Assembly (NCBI RefSeq): GCF_001440395.1
Contig: NZ_LLXZ01000064.1
Span: 42,530 to 106,529 of the forward strand
Length of the DNA stretch: 64,000 bases
Source: Bradyrhizobium jicamae
Lineage (GTDB): Bacteria > Pseudomonadota > Alphaproteobacteria > Rhizobiales > Xanthobacteraceae
Direction of reading: 5' to 3'
The translations under genes were made by a program, and so were the position numbers. Shown here one piece after another: positions 52,240-61,979 of this stretch; position 1 is the stretch's first letter, and every line of letters starts with the position of its first letter. The notes under the pieces were generated by a model. The model made no database searches, had not been told where the DNA came from, and saw nothing but the letters and a program-made list of their open reading frames with translations.

Positions 52240-55116
52240 ATGCGATACATGTCACTGCCTGCAAAGCTCCGAGCTCTTTTGTCTTTGTTACTTCGCGAAG
52301 TAAACCAATTAGTCAAAGCGTTCTGGAGTCTCACAGCTTGGGGCCGATTGCTATGGTCCGGTGCAATTTCGTACATCAATGCTGCGTTCCTAAAGGCTTC
52401 AGTATCGTTTCGACAAAAGCTCCAAGCCTTTTTGTCCGCACTGCTTCGCGAAGTAAGTCAATTAGCTACGGTAGGGGTCAAGGCGTTCTGGAGGCTCACA
52501 GCTTGGGGCCGATTGCTATGGTCCGCCGCAACTTCGTACGTCATATCACTTCAACCAAAGCTCCAAGCCCTTTCGTCAGCACTGCTTCGTGAAATAAGTC
52601 AATTAGCCGCGCTAGGGGTCAAGGCGTTCTGGAGGCTCACAGCTTGGGGCCGATTGCTATGGTCCGCTGTAATTTCCTACATCGATGCTTTCCTAAAGGC
52701 TCTAGTATCATTTCGACACGTGTTGATTGTCGCCCTCATGGCTTCGATCATCCTAAGCTGGCCTCAACAGGTACAGGAGCTCTATGCCGACATTCTAAGC
52801 CCCGGTTTGGCCAGTTGGATCCAGCTAGCATTTAGTTTGCTATTCCTCATCGCCCTTACTGCATCAATATTGCTGCTTCTAGAACTCAAGAGGAGCAACT
52901 ATCTTGACAAATTTGGCAATAGACGCGGCCATATCGTTTTCCGAATAACGTCCATAGTCACAGTCATCGCGCCTATTTTGATGCTGCAGTTAGGCCTCAC
53001 TGCAGGCGTTACAGGAGTGATGACCTCAGACTTCCAAGCCATACAGCAACTGCACGCGCAACAAGTTGACCAGGACATTTCCAGTGTCTTCCCCATTGAG
53101 CTTGCCAATGAGACACCGATTTCCGTTATCAAGCTTCATTTCATTCGTTGGGCTTCGATCGTTTTAATCATTTTCCTATTAGCGCCCTACCCAGCCCGGC
53201 TGATTAGACGTTATCTGGTTGGTCGCGGAGGCGCGATGTCAAAAAGACCGCCTTTCGCGAGTTCGCGTTTTTACTTTACGATCATTGCAATTACTGTCCT
53301 TGCCACAATTGTCTTCGCTCTTCCGTACCTAGTGCCTTGGCTCAATGTTTTGTTTGTAGTGCCGCAGTACTTAGGAGCGCTGGCACTGATCATTCTTTTC
53401 CTTGCTCTGGCTACATTGCATTTCGCTGCTCTGTCCGACTTGGGGGACAGAACCGGCTATCCACTGGTCGGAGGACTGTTCGGGTTAGCCGTAACTTTTT
53501 CGTTCTGGAACTTGAACGATAATCACGAGGTTGCGACCGTGCTCGTTGAGCCGTTGAAATGGCAAAAGGTAGACCCCTCATCAGGTACCATCCTTCCGCA
53601 CGTTGGCCTTGAGAAGAAACTAGCGGGTATACACTTGGAGAAGGGATGGGCCGCACTTCGTGGCGGCGACTCCCGATTACCCTATCTAGAGGAGGCGTTT
53701 GCTGATTGGCTGCAGCAAAGGCCGGCGCACGCTAAGGAACGTTTCAAGGGACGCCCCTATCCAATCATTATCGTGGCAGCAGAAGGCGGCGGCATCTTCG
53801 CGGGCGCCCAGACGGCGCTCTTCCTTGCGAGATTATACGACCGTTGCCCGCGGATCGCCCATCATCTTTTTGCGATCAGCGCTGTGTCAGGGGGAAGTCT
53901 AGGCGCGGCGCTTATCTCTTCTCTCGTAAAGCAGCGGACTGAATTGCGCCAGGGATCGGGAAATGCCGCAGCCGAGACATGCGCTTTCAATCACACGACA
54001 CCAGCGGGGCCGCTGGAGGACAAAGTACGACAGATGCTTCTGGACGATCACCTTGCCCCACTGTTCGCTGCAGGGCTATTTCCTGACTTTATGCAACGCT
54101 TTCTCCCCTTTCCAATCACGTCGGTAGATAGGGCGCGCGCTCTCGACAAATCGATTGAGCAGAGCTGGGAAAAGGCGATGCCATCGACTGCGAATTACTT
54201 CACTCGCCCATTTCGAGATCATTGGGCGGCATCAGGTGATGCCCCCATGTTGCTGCTCAACACGGCATCGGTTGAAACAGGAGAGCAAATTGTCATCGCA
54301 CCCTTTGAAGGCCCCGGCATCAGTGAAAGAGAAGCCTCGTACGTTAAATCATTCTTTGGTCGCACCGGCTTTCTCTCAAGACGTTACGATGTAGCCCTAA
54401 GTTCAGCTGTAGGACTGAGTGCTAGATTTCCAGGAATAAGCCCATCGGGCTACCTCGTAGAGCGGGACAAGGGACCAGATGGTGATCCGCTCATCCTACC
54501 AACGCGATCTGTTCGGTTTGTTGACGGTGGATTTATCGACAACTCAGGAGGGGAAACGGCGTTGCAGGTTGCGGCGGCGCTCTATGAGCTAATCGCACAC
54601 AAAAATCGCAATCCTAGGCTCTCGGGTTTTGGTGGCAAGCCGGTCGCGTTGCCGGATATGGCCATTGAGTTTCACGTGCTGATTATTGGTGGTGTCGGCG
54701 GCGTGACACAAGAACAAACTCTGCGCTCGAAGGCTATATGGGGCAGTCTATCCCGAAGGGATCTCACGGAATTGGGCGCACCTGTAACAGCGCTGTTGAA
54801 TTCTCGGAAGCAGAGGGCAACCTCGGCTATTCAGGGCATTCACGCATCAGGCGTCAAGGTCCGCCAAACGTCATTGCCCTGGGGCTATATCAATCCGCCA
54901 TTGGGTTGGAAAATGACCCCGCGAACACTCAGCCTTATCGCAACGTTTATTGGGACCCCTGACCGATGCAAAGGCGACATACTGGCGGTGAATCTTACTT
55001 ACCGACTGCCGCCCGAGATGCAACAAAACGAACTGGCCCTGCGCTACATCGAACTCTTAGAAAGGCTCTCCAACAACAATTGTACGGCGCATAGAATGAT
55101 TGAGTGGGTCAACTGA
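52240..55116 (+). CDS. membrane-anchored patatin-like phospholipase with triplicated N-terminus
   Basis: A 958-residue protein. Residues 9-160 are three tandem repeats sharing LTAWGRLLWS. Residues about 162-450 hold roughly seven hydrophobic spans (for example LIVALMASIILSW, ITVLATIVFALPYLVPW). The C-terminal patatin domain has oxyanion loop EGGGIFAGAQTAL, nucleophile elbow SAVSGGSLGAA (GxSxG) and catalytic Asp in FVDGGFIDNSGG. Catalytic Ser/Asp and glycine loop are intact, so lipid acyl hydrolysis at the inner membrane is likely. Codon use is more AT-rich than the core, and the gene stands alone in an island. Confidence 0.8.
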   Translation: MRYMSLPAKLRALLSLLLREVNQLVKAFWSLTAWGRLLWSGAISYINAAFLKASVSFRQKLQAFLSALLREVSQLATVGVKAFWRLTAWGRLLWSAATSYVISLQPKLQALSSALLREISQLAALGVKAFWRLTAWGRLLWSAVISYIDAFLKALVSFRHVLIVALMASIILSWPQQVQELYADILSPGLASWIQLAFSLLFLIALTASILLLLELKRSNYLDKFGNRRGHIVFRITSIVTVIAPILMLQLGLTAGVTGVMTSDFQAIQQLHAQQVDQDISSVFPIELANETPISVIKLHFIRWASIVLIIFLLAPYPARLIRRYLVGRGGAMSKRPPFASSRFYFTIIAITVLATIVFALPYLVPWLNVLFVVPQYLGALALIILFLALATLHFAALSDLGDRTGYPLVGGLFGLAVTFSFWNLNDNHEVATVLVEPLKWQKVDPSSGTILPHVGLEKKLAGIHLEKGWAALRGGDSRLPYLEEAFADWLQQRPAHAKERFKGRPYPIIIVAAEGGGIFAGAQTALFLARLYDRCPRIAHHLFAISAVSGGSLGAALISSLVKQRTELRQGSGNAAAETCAFNHTTPAGPLEDKVRQMLLDDHLAPLFAAGLFPDFMQRFLPFPITSVDRARALDKSIEQSWEKAMPSTANYFTRPFRDHWAASGDAPMLLLNTASVETGEQIVIAPFEGPGISEREASYVKSFFGRTGFLSRRYDVALSSAVGLSARFPGISPSGYLVERDKGPDGDPLILPTRSVRFVDGGFIDNSGGETALQVAAALYELIAHKNRNPRLSGFGGKPVALPDMAIEFHVLIIGGVGGVTQEQTLRSKAIWGSLSRRDLTELGAPVTALLNSRKQRATSAIQGIHASGVKVRQTSLPWGYINPPLGWKMTPRTLSLIATFIGTPDRCKGDILAVNLTYRLPPEMQQNELALRYIELLERLSNNNCTAHRMIEWVN
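52264..52719 (+). repeat. three in-frame tandem repeats inside the patatin-like gene
   Basis: Units 52264-52416, 52417-52557 and 52558-52719 (51, 47 and 54 codons). A block including cttggggccgattgctatgg is identical in all three, and units 2 and 3 share longer identical runs. Identity at the DNA level implies recent duplication. Confidence 0.85.
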
Positions 55117-55200
55117 CGAATTGGCGACTCACCGCACAGCTCCGGACTAGAGCCCAAGAGAATCATTTTTGCGTCCGCATCGGACTATGACTTTCAAATG

Positions 55201-57279
55201 CTAATCACTGGCCGGGCGAACTGGCTCTCGAAGGACAGCTACTCGTTCAATCTTTGATAAAAAGTCGAGATCGGTGTTGCGAAAGCGTTGAGGTAAAGTA
55301 TCTCGCTCGAGATCGTCTATAAAGTTATCGAGGGCAGGAATGCGGCGTCCAACCGCCACAATCTTATTTACAAGATTCCAGACACTTCGCACTGGAAACA
55401 ATGTAAGATCAATTAGAGCGCCAGCAACCTCCTTTACATCGTCCGCCGTGTCGAGCAGCATAGCGCGCTTTTCTCTACGTACTCCCAGTTCGTACAGGTC
55501 TTTAGAGAGCCGCTCTATCTCAGATTCACGCTCTTCGAACGGCAGTTGGGATAGCCTAGAGAGCAATGCGCGTCCTTTTCGCCGTGTGGACTGATACGAA
55601 GTTAGGCTAATCAAATCACGAAGCTTGGCATGAGGCGGGAAATCAAAGATTGGCATCGACGGCAATAGCCTGATCTTCTCCTCTCGACGTCGCTCGTTCG
55701 TTGCCCAAGCAGCAAAGATTCGGGTATTGCAGGCCCTGTAGAAATTCAGCCTATCTCCCACAAGCCTTCGAAGCATTATTATTCCGCTCTTCTCTTCCAG
55801 GGGCGGGATCAGCGTGGCATTGAAAGCGTGGGCAATGTGAACGTCGTCACTTGCTACAAATGCCTCCAGTCGAAGGTCTTGGCCCGTCGCTCGCTGAATC
55901 TGATCGCCAAGAAGCCTACCTTGTCCAAAAGCGCCGATTGACATTAGTCCGCTCGTCATAAGCGGCAAGAGGCAGGACCGTCGAGCAGAACTCGGCCAAA
56001 GGAGAAGTTGAATTATCTCCAACTCCGACAAGTGTAATTCTTGAGCCATTTGACGAGCAAGCTCAGGGACATGGTCGGCAACACCATTAAATCGATATTC
56101 GTCCGCCGTTTGAACAAGGTCAGCGGCCAAAAGCGCCGACGCCTTCCGCCGACCAATAATTGCGGATGGGTTCGCTTGGTAAACGGCATGGAGGAAGGCT
56201 ACATCAGTGCGCTCTTCGGGTTGACGAAGCACGAAGCGCACGCGATCGGCGCCGGCAAGCTCAACAAAATCGTCTCGACTGAGGCTCTGCCGGCGCCAGA
56301 AGGATTCCTCTCCATCACCGATGAGCGGCGGCGACATCAGAACAGTGTCGTAACAAAGTATTGTCTGTCGGAGGTCGATTTGTGGGAAACTAGATGCATC
56401 GACATAACAAGTTGTTCCAAGTCGCTCGACATCAATCACACGGTTAGGATTTAAGCTTCCCTCGAAAAGAGCATCAACGTGATCAAACCAATACGCCTCA
56501 TCCTCCTGAACGAAGCGTGGTAGAGCAGTTCTCGTCCGCACCGGTTTGATGCGAAGCATGTCGCGGCCAAATGGCGAATCCGGCGCGGCTGTTTCGCCTG
56601 TGGATGATGCCACGGCGAATTCAATCGGCCATCCTGCCTCCCATTGCTCAAAGAATGCCGCCACTGATCGCTTCTCGTCATCTAGTAGTTCGCGCTCAAA
56701 ACAAAGCGTGATACTGGGGGACTCAACGTCCTCAACCCTTACGAGACTGGGAAGCGAGGGGAACTTGCCATATAAGACGGTACGCAAGTCGTCTCGATTG
56801 AACGGAAGCCCGGCAAACCCCGAAGCTATTTGGTGATCAGCAATAGTCGCTATCTCGCGCAGGAAATTCGTTGGAATGTCATTGGACAATTCGATGGAAA
56901 GCGCGGCAGGTTGAATACTATTTGCGAACTCCCCGCGTATTTGATCGGCTCCGAGGATGGCTGCATCAAACACGATCGCATATTTGAAGGGACTGACTTG
57001 GAAGATTCGGGTTTGCAACTGCGGATACCGAGCACGCAACTCCAAATCCGTCCTCCTGACGGCTGCGCTGCGCGGAGGAAAGTCGATTGGGTTTGATACA
57101 GGCGCTGTCGGTTCTGGTTGCGTCACAACTTCACCGGTGTGCGGTTGGAATTCCAAAGACTTCCGTGGACCTGTCTCGCCGGTTCTCTGCGCTCTGCTCC
57201 GCGCTCCCTTTTTTTGGACCGGTTTCACCGCTCGTCTCGCCTTCCTGACCTTTTTTGTGTTCTTTGTTCTTTTCGCCAT
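55201..57279 (-). CDS. hypothetical protein, 692 aa
   Basis: It begins with a very basic tail (MAKRTKNTKKVRKARRAVKP) and a linker, then a long globular part without signal or spans. Near residue 425-460 lies a helical segment (LHLSELEIIQLLLWPSSARR); near 590-640 is a charged helical region (ERESEIERLSKDLYELGVRR). No catalytic motif or family recognised. The basic N-terminus could bind nucleic acid. It is convergent with the patatin-like gene across an 84-bp gap, in an accessory region, so it may belong to the same island. Confidence 0.7.
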   Translation of the reverse strand: MAKRTKNTKKVRKARRAVKPVQKKGARSRAQRTGETGPRKSLEFQPHTGEVVTQPEPTAPVSNPIDFPPRSAAVRRTDLELRARYPQLQTRIFQVSPFKYAIVFDAAILGADQIRGEFANSIQPAALSIELSNDIPTNFLREIATIADHQIASGFAGLPFNRDDLRTVLYGKFPSLPSLVRVEDVESPSITLCFERELLDDEKRSVAAFFEQWEAGWPIEFAVASSTGETAAPDSPFGRDMLRIKPVRTRTALPRFVQEDEAYWFDHVDALFEGSLNPNRVIDVERLGTTCYVDASSFPQIDLRQTILCYDTVLMSPPLIGDGEESFWRRQSLSRDDFVELAGADRVRFVLRQPEERTDVAFLHAVYQANPSAIIGRRKASALLAADLVQTADEYRFNGVADHVPELARQMAQELHLSELEIIQLLLWPSSARRSCLLPLMTSGLMSIGAFGQGRLLGDQIQRATGQDLRLEAFVASDDVHIAHAFNATLIPPLEEKSGIIMLRRLVGDRLNFYRACNTRIFAAWATNERRREEKIRLLPSMPIFDFPPHAKLRDLISLTSYQSTRRKGRALLSRLSQLPFEERESEIERLSKDLYELGVRREKRAMLLDTADDVKEVAGALIDLTLFPVRSVWNLVNKIVAVGRRIPALDNFIDDLERDTLPQRFRNTDLDFLSKIERVAVLREPVRPASD

Positions 57280-57299
57280 CTGAGGCCCCCCACAGTGAA

Positions 57300-57970
57300 G
57301 TACAACTTTAACGAAATTTAGAAAAATAGACTCAAGCGTGCAACCCTTCTAGCATTCGCCTAGACATTGGTTTCATTAGATTCCCCAAGGCCCACACAAC
57401 GCAATGTGGATACTCCGCTATTGGCAAAAGGTGACCCTCTAAGATACTTGCGAGCGATACGCGTCGCTCCGGGGCATGCAACCCCTGAACAAGCGGCCGG
57501 TGCCGCCGCTCTCTCCACCGAATCCTTGGCCATCATGGTCGGGGAGCCTGCGACGTATGTCCAGGTTCTCCGGAACTAAAGGTCGTAGGGGCCGGCTTCT
57601 TCGATTTTCCAACTCCCCGATCACCAGAGGTCAAGAGGCTTGGCCTGCGGGAGCGCACCGTGGGCAACCCTTCGGGAGTTGGATAGTGGACGCAACAGCA
57701 TCAGCAATCACCGATAGAAGGAAGCATCGGGCCGGACCACCTCGCTACTTTGGCTCGCAATGACGACCGAGACGGCGTCTTTCCTATCGTGGCAGGTGGC
57801 CGTACTCTTCGCGGGCGGTCGCGGCGGCCCTCGTTTTTGGCGCCAAGGCCCGCAACGCGGACATTACTCATGAAGGCGCAGGTCGGCCTTTTAGAGTCTA
57901 AGCAGCAGTTCTCTGCTCAATCGAGCATTTTGCCGGTTTCGACTCTTAGCCGATGTCAGAGCTAGGCCTG
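57300..57970. other. gene-poor stretch
   Basis: About 670 bases without a convincing gene; the longest frames (about 70 codons) lack ribosome sites. At 57753-57766 there is a half-arm (ctcgcaatgacgacc) of the inverted repeat seen whole at 18553 and 37314, hinting at decayed intergenic DNA. Confidence 0.5.
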
Positions 57971-58753
57971 TTAGGCCTGCAACTTCTTCAATACCATCTC
58001 AGCGTCGCCGCGAACCATGGCCGCTCGGATGTCAAAAGACGAGTCGAACACCTGCTCGTGAACAAGCGAGACGAAATCACCTAGGTCTTTCCAAAACTGC
58101 TCCCACTGTGACCAAGTTGCAGCTCCCAGCGGCTCGCCGGACATTATCGTTTCTCGGTCAGCGTGAGCAGTCAATTTGTGTCGGGCTTTTTCGATGCGGC
58201 TCCGATGTTCGTCCATACTGGACTGGAGCTGAGTCAGTTTTCGGTGCAACGGCGCAACCCTTACGAAAGCGTTCGTAAAAAGTTCAATCACGAAATTCTC
58301 ACTACCGCGCCTGCCTGTCCAAGGATCAGTGACCCGGCAGGCGGCCAAGATCACAAACTCCGCAAAAACCTGCGCCAAATCTTCAAAAAAGTAGGGCGCA
58401 ACAGACTTCATGGCTGCTCGTTCCGCCTCGTTACTCTGCGAGAACAGTCGGCGAGCATATTCATAAATGGACCGTATGTAGACACAGTGATTGGCGAAAA
58501 GCCTCACCTCGTCGGGTGAAACGAAGACGAACTTGATGCGCTCGACGCTGCTTCCAACGATGTCGCTTAGCAAAAAACCGACGAAGAGGATGGCAACGTT
58601 GTGGTTAGTGAAAATGAAGTCATGCCAATCGGTCGGCTGAGGCTTCCACCAAAACTGGCAACCATTGCTCGCGGCCAGATACGATGCCTTGACCCTCACA
58701 CCCTCGAAATCGCTTCCCAGCGATCGAACTGAAATCGCGTACGTCGTGACCAT
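57971..58753 (-). CDS. HEPN/AbiU2-like helical protein, 260 aa
   Basis: A helical protein with a Trp-rich N-terminal part (FWWKPQPTDWHDFIF), a hydrophobic segment (NVAILFVGFLLSDIVG) and, near residue 195, EKARHKLTAHADRETI. This Arg-x5-His layout is the hallmark of HEPN RNase-like domains, and the surrounding AHAD pattern recalls the AbiU2 group. A role in abortive infection or RNA cleavage is inferred from motif and accessory location; no partner toxin or antitoxin gene is evident next to it. Confidence 0.65.
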   Translation of the reverse strand: MVTTYAISVRSLGSDFEGVRVKASYLAASNGCQFWWKPQPTDWHDFIFTNHNVAILFVGFLLSDIVGSSVERIKFVFVSPDEVRLFANHCVYIRSIYEYARRLFSQSNEAERAAMKSVAPYFFEDLAQVFAEFVILAACRVTDPWTGRRGSENFVIELFTNAFVRVAPLHRKLTQLQSSMDEHRSRIEKARHKLTAHADRETIMSGEPLGAATWSQWEQFWKDLGDFVSLVHEQVFDSSFDIRAAMVRGDAEMVLKKLQA

Positions 58754-59118
58754 TCTGAAAGTCCCGGATGATAGCGGCGATCTTCATAACATCATACGTT
58801 GCTATTGGCCGTTTCGGACCTCGTCCAATGTACACCTCAGCGCCGCTATTGGGAGAACAAGCGGACATCGCGCATTTGTCCTAGCTCCCGATACCGAGGG
58901 CCGGCGTTAGGCGTCGCTCAATGCCGCGTGCCTCGGGGTCTCCAGGATAGGGCCGTCGAGGGGAGCACGGGGCAGGTCCTCTAAGTGGGGCGGTGATCAC
59001 TCACCCTCCCTCTAACGCCAACCACGAAGAGGCCCCCCTTCCCCCGGCCCCCCCCCAAGTCTCCCCCTCTACCGCTCCTCCTCCATTAGCGGAGGCATAA
59101 GAAACCAAGCCATTGTTT
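58754..59118. other. non-coding gap with C-tract and hairpin
   Basis: It contains a poly-pyrimidine region with a run of nine C near 59050 and a small hairpin (CCTCC-ATTAGC-GGAGG, about 59079-59095) just beyond the stop of the next minus-strand gene, possibly a weak terminator. No gene seen. Confidence 0.45.
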
Positions 59119-60528
59119 TCACGAGGGAAACTTGATGGAAACAATCGCGCACGGCGAGCGCGTCCATCGCTCAAAAACGTCCCGCATACCCTCCGCTGCA
59201 ACGTTGGCTTTGGATTCTGCTACGAGCACAGCGTCATGGAGCGGCAACGCGGTGACTCCGACGCCTGCTAGATAGCTGACCACCTCGATCAGCATGTCGC
59301 TTTCAATACGCATCAGTTGAAAACCGAGGCCGGTCCCGAAGAGATGCGCGATGGGTGCGTGCTTTGCCGCCAACATCTCGATCGCTGCCCGCAACTTTGT
59401 GCCAGAGGGAAAATGCTGACGCGTGTCCTCGGGCCAGTTCCTTAGCGGCCCTTCCGAAAACAGCATCGCGTTCATCAGCTTTTTCCAACCATCACGGCCT
59501 GTGCCGTGCCAGCCCACGTTGTAGATATCGCCCTCGGGCTGCGTTTTGTTCGCCCGCACGTAGGCCAGACGCGGGAAGAGTTGGCGATAATCAACGTCCG
59601 CGACCCTTTCACCATCGATTCGTATGCGCTTGCGCTGAGCACGCTCCATTGACATCCAAAAGCCGCCCGCGAGACGACCGCCATGCTGCCATGTGCCATT
59701 GTTAAAGATGCGCCGCAGCGAACGGCGATAGCGCGCAATAATATGCCCATCCTTGCCTAAAGAGAGGCCCGTGTCCTGGCCCGTTACCTCGATGTCCGCC
59801 TCGCGTAGGAATTTGTTTATGCGTCGGACTTGGTTCGCAAACTTCTTGCTTTGAGGGCTCTCGGCATAAGGGATGGCGGCGGCGCGTCCGTCCGCGTCCT
59901 TGCCTTCCTTCAGAATGACCAACACAGGATCATGAGTTTGGTAGATGCTGCGCCAGTCTGGCGGTGCCAGTGGGAGATGCTCTGCCAGTCGGGTTGTCGG
60001 CCCAATGAGCGACGGCACCTTCAACTTGGTGGAGATCCTGTAGCCGCGCTGCTCTTTCGCAATGAAGTCGAGCGATGCCATCAACTCAATGGCCGTCAGG
60101 AAATGCTGACCGAACACCGGATTTGCACTAGGGGAGCCCTGCCAAATGAAGCCGTGTGACCGGGGCACGGCCAGCCGAGCATCGGTGCCGGTGGCCTTCA
60201 GCAGGATCAGGTTGCAGGCCAGCGCTTCAACCGCGAGGCCGAACTTTTCCCTGTCTTCTTCCTTCCGCCTTCGCCTGCGGAGGCCGTTCGCCCTCTCGTG
60301 CTCGCGCAGAGTGTCCGTCAGTCCCGTGATGGCGCTCCGAAGCTCAACGCTCTTGGCGCGTAGCTGCGGGTCGAACCACATCGGCTTGGGTTGGGCGATC
60401 ATCGGCGGCTGCTTGTCGTCTTTGTTCAAAGTGACCGACTCAAACCTCGAATATGTACGCACCTTCGCGGTCCCACCTGATCTCTCGCGAGCGATGCCAT
60501 AGCTGAGAATATCGCGGCGGGGAGACAC
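59119..60528 (-). CDS. divergent family-A-polymerase-like protein
   Basis: A 469-residue protein. The C-terminal half shows motifs in the order of family A DNA polymerases and single-subunit RNA polymerases: VADVDYRQLFPRLAYV (compare motif A DYSQIELR), GWKKLMNAMLFSEG (a Lys-containing helix like motif B), and ALPLHDAVLVAES (compare motif C HDE). Upstream lies NNGTWQHGGRLAGGFW, a conserved-looking block. The N-terminal 190 residues have no recognised domain and contain RLRRRRRK-type basic helices. The GTG start is 4 bases after the upstream stop, suggesting coupling. Palm polymerase function is inference; motif C has Ala where PolA has Glu. Confidence 0.55.
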   Translation of the reverse strand: MSPRRDILSYGIARERSGGTAKVRTYSRFESVTLNKDDKQPPMIAQPKPMWFDPQLRAKSVELRSAITGLTDTLREHERANGLRRRRRKEEDREKFGLAVEALACNLILLKATGTDARLAVPRSHGFIWQGSPSANPVFGQHFLTAIELMASLDFIAKEQRGYRISTKLKVPSLIGPTTRLAEHLPLAPPDWRSIYQTHDPVLVILKEGKDADGRAAAIPYAESPQSKKFANQVRRINKFLREADIEVTGQDTGLSLGKDGHIIARYRRSLRRIFNNGTWQHGGRLAGGFWMSMERAQRKRIRIDGERVADVDYRQLFPRLAYVRANKTQPEGDIYNVGWHGTGRDGWKKLMNAMLFSEGPLRNWPEDTRQHFPSGTKLRAAIEMLAAKHAPIAHLFGTGLGFQLMRIESDMLIEVVSYLAGVGVTALPLHDAVLVAESKANVAAEGMRDVFERWTRSPCAIVSIKFPS

Positions 60529-60532
60529 CAGC

Positions 60533-61243
60533 CTAACGTGACCTTGGGCGCCGTCCGTAGCGCTGCTTATAGGCGAGCACGCCCGCGAGGTGCTTCTCGA
60601 CGACCAATTCGCACGGTTCTTCCAGCATCCGGCCCATCAACCGCAGCACCGGCCCAGACGATCTAGGAAAGGCGTGGAGTTCGGTGCGCCGCTTCCGGCC
60701 CTGCCAGTCCTCGATCTCCCAAACTTTATGAGTGCCGCTCGAAAGCCGGTGGACGGCCTTGCAAATCTGGACCGTGCGAAACTCTTTCGTCCGGTGCGAC
60801 TTGGGGTCGTCGTCGGTGAGTGCTGAGACGGCTAGGACGATTGAGATGATGCGCTCCGGCTTGACCTCCGCGACTCGAAGCCGAGCCAGCCCAATCTTCG
60901 CCCGCTTGCCCGCCGACATGCCCTTCAACCGCGTGGCAATCTCCACCGGCCCCGCTTCGTCCAACGTTGCTTGCACGGCGGCTCTCGCTGCGGCGATGAA
61001 TCTGTCGGTCTCTGCCCAAAGCCGGACGTAAGAGGTCGCTGCCGAGAGATAAGGCTTCAACTCGGCGGCAGTGTACGTGCTGTGCCAGTAGCTGCCGTGC
61101 CGCGCCCGGTGTTCGACGTGCTTGCGGCAATGATGGGGAGCCAGTCCCTTTCTCGCAGCTTTCATGGTTGGCCGGCCGCAGCCAGGTATGGCGCACGTGG
61201 CAGCCGCGGTGAGCGGGCCAAGATCAATGCGCCGTCTTATCAT
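60533..61243 (-). CDS. zinc-finger hypothetical protein, 236 aa
   Basis: The N-terminal zinc-binding pattern is CAIPGCGRPTMK...HHCRKHVEHR (residues about 16-46). A helical body follows, then a basic tail (RYGRRPRSR). GGAG precedes the ATG at 61243. It is directly upstream of and coupled to the polymerase-like gene, so it may be its DNA-binding partner. No family recognised. Confidence 0.65.
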   Translation of the reverse strand: MIRRRIDLGPLTAAATCAIPGCGRPTMKAARKGLAPHHCRKHVEHRARHGSYWHSTYTAAELKPYLSAATSYVRLWAETDRFIAAARAAVQATLDEAGPVEIATRLKGMSAGKRAKIGLARLRVAEVKPERIISIVLAVSALTDDDPKSHRTKEFRTVQICKAVHRLSSGTHKVWEIEDWQGRKRRTELHAFPRSSGPVLRLMGRMLEEPCELVVEKHLAGVLAYKQRYGRRPRSR

Positions 61244-61455
61244 CCGTCTCCGTCGCGAGCGGAGGGTCTGTGCTCCTAACAAGATCGGCCTCCCAAAGGC
61301 GGACTTTCTGAGACTGCCCGGCGAAGACAGCAAAGACAGCTACGGGCCCGCAAGCGCGGCAAGTGGCGCTGATAGGCGCAGTGCACATGGCGAAGAGCTT
61401 AGATCGAGCCGCTTGGATTTGGCCAATATGCTTGCGGATGCCCAAGTTCAAAAAC

Positions 61456-61851
61456 CTATGCTGTCACTCCCGCATCGATCACGAAGCGTCCGCCCGACAG
61501 GCCTAAGCTTTCGCGCAAGGCTTTCAGTTCAGCCCGGCGCCTTGCGAAGATGTCTCGCTTGCTCGTGCGCAAATGTTTGACGAGAACGTTCTCGATCATC
61601 GCAAAGTTTGCGCCTCGAAAGGTCAAGAGGTACTGCGGCTGCACAGAGTGTCCGCTAGGCTTGCGCGGACCAGACGGGGCGCCTTCGTATCCAAGAGCAC
61701 GGCAAATCTCGATCAACCTATCCAGATAAGCCGACTTGAACTCCATAACGAGAGTCGGAGTTTTATTGGTGCTTTCAATCTGAACCGCACCGAAACTTTC
61801 GAACAGCCCGACAAACCAGTGCAGGTCTTTCGACGTTATATTCTTCAGCAT
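61456..61851 (-). CDS. LAGLIDADG-like small protein, 131 aa (catalytic residues changed)
   Basis: LHWFVGLFESFGAVQIES (residues 9-26) matches the position and hydrophobic pattern of a LAGLIDADG helix followed by a beta strand. The rest also fits the fold: YLDRLIEICRALGYEG, then YLLTFRGANFAMIENVL, then KRDIFARRRAELKAL. The acidic residue that binds metal is Phe here, so nuclease activity is doubtful. A DNA-binding or maturase-like role is possible. AAGGAA precedes the ATG at 61851. It lies next to the structured segment at 61980-62534. Confidence 0.5.
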   Translation of the reverse strand: MLKNITSKDLHWFVGLFESFGAVQIESTNKTPTLVMEFKSAYLDRLIEICRALGYEGAPSGPRKPSGHSVQPQYLLTFRGANFAMIENVLVKHLRTSKRDIFARRRAELKALRESLGLSGGRFVIDAGVTA

Positions 61852-61979
61852 CGCTGACTTCCTTTCTCTTTGCCTTGATGGTCGCATCAGCGCTCCATCA
61901 CTTCGCGATCTAATGCAGTAGATACATTTTTTCAATGATCAAAAAACAAAAAGTTGCAAAAAACACTATAAAACAAGGG

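Noticed and set aside
57367..57579. 70-codon plus-strand frame
   Set aside because: No ribosome site, no recognisable fold, in a stretch that looks decayed.
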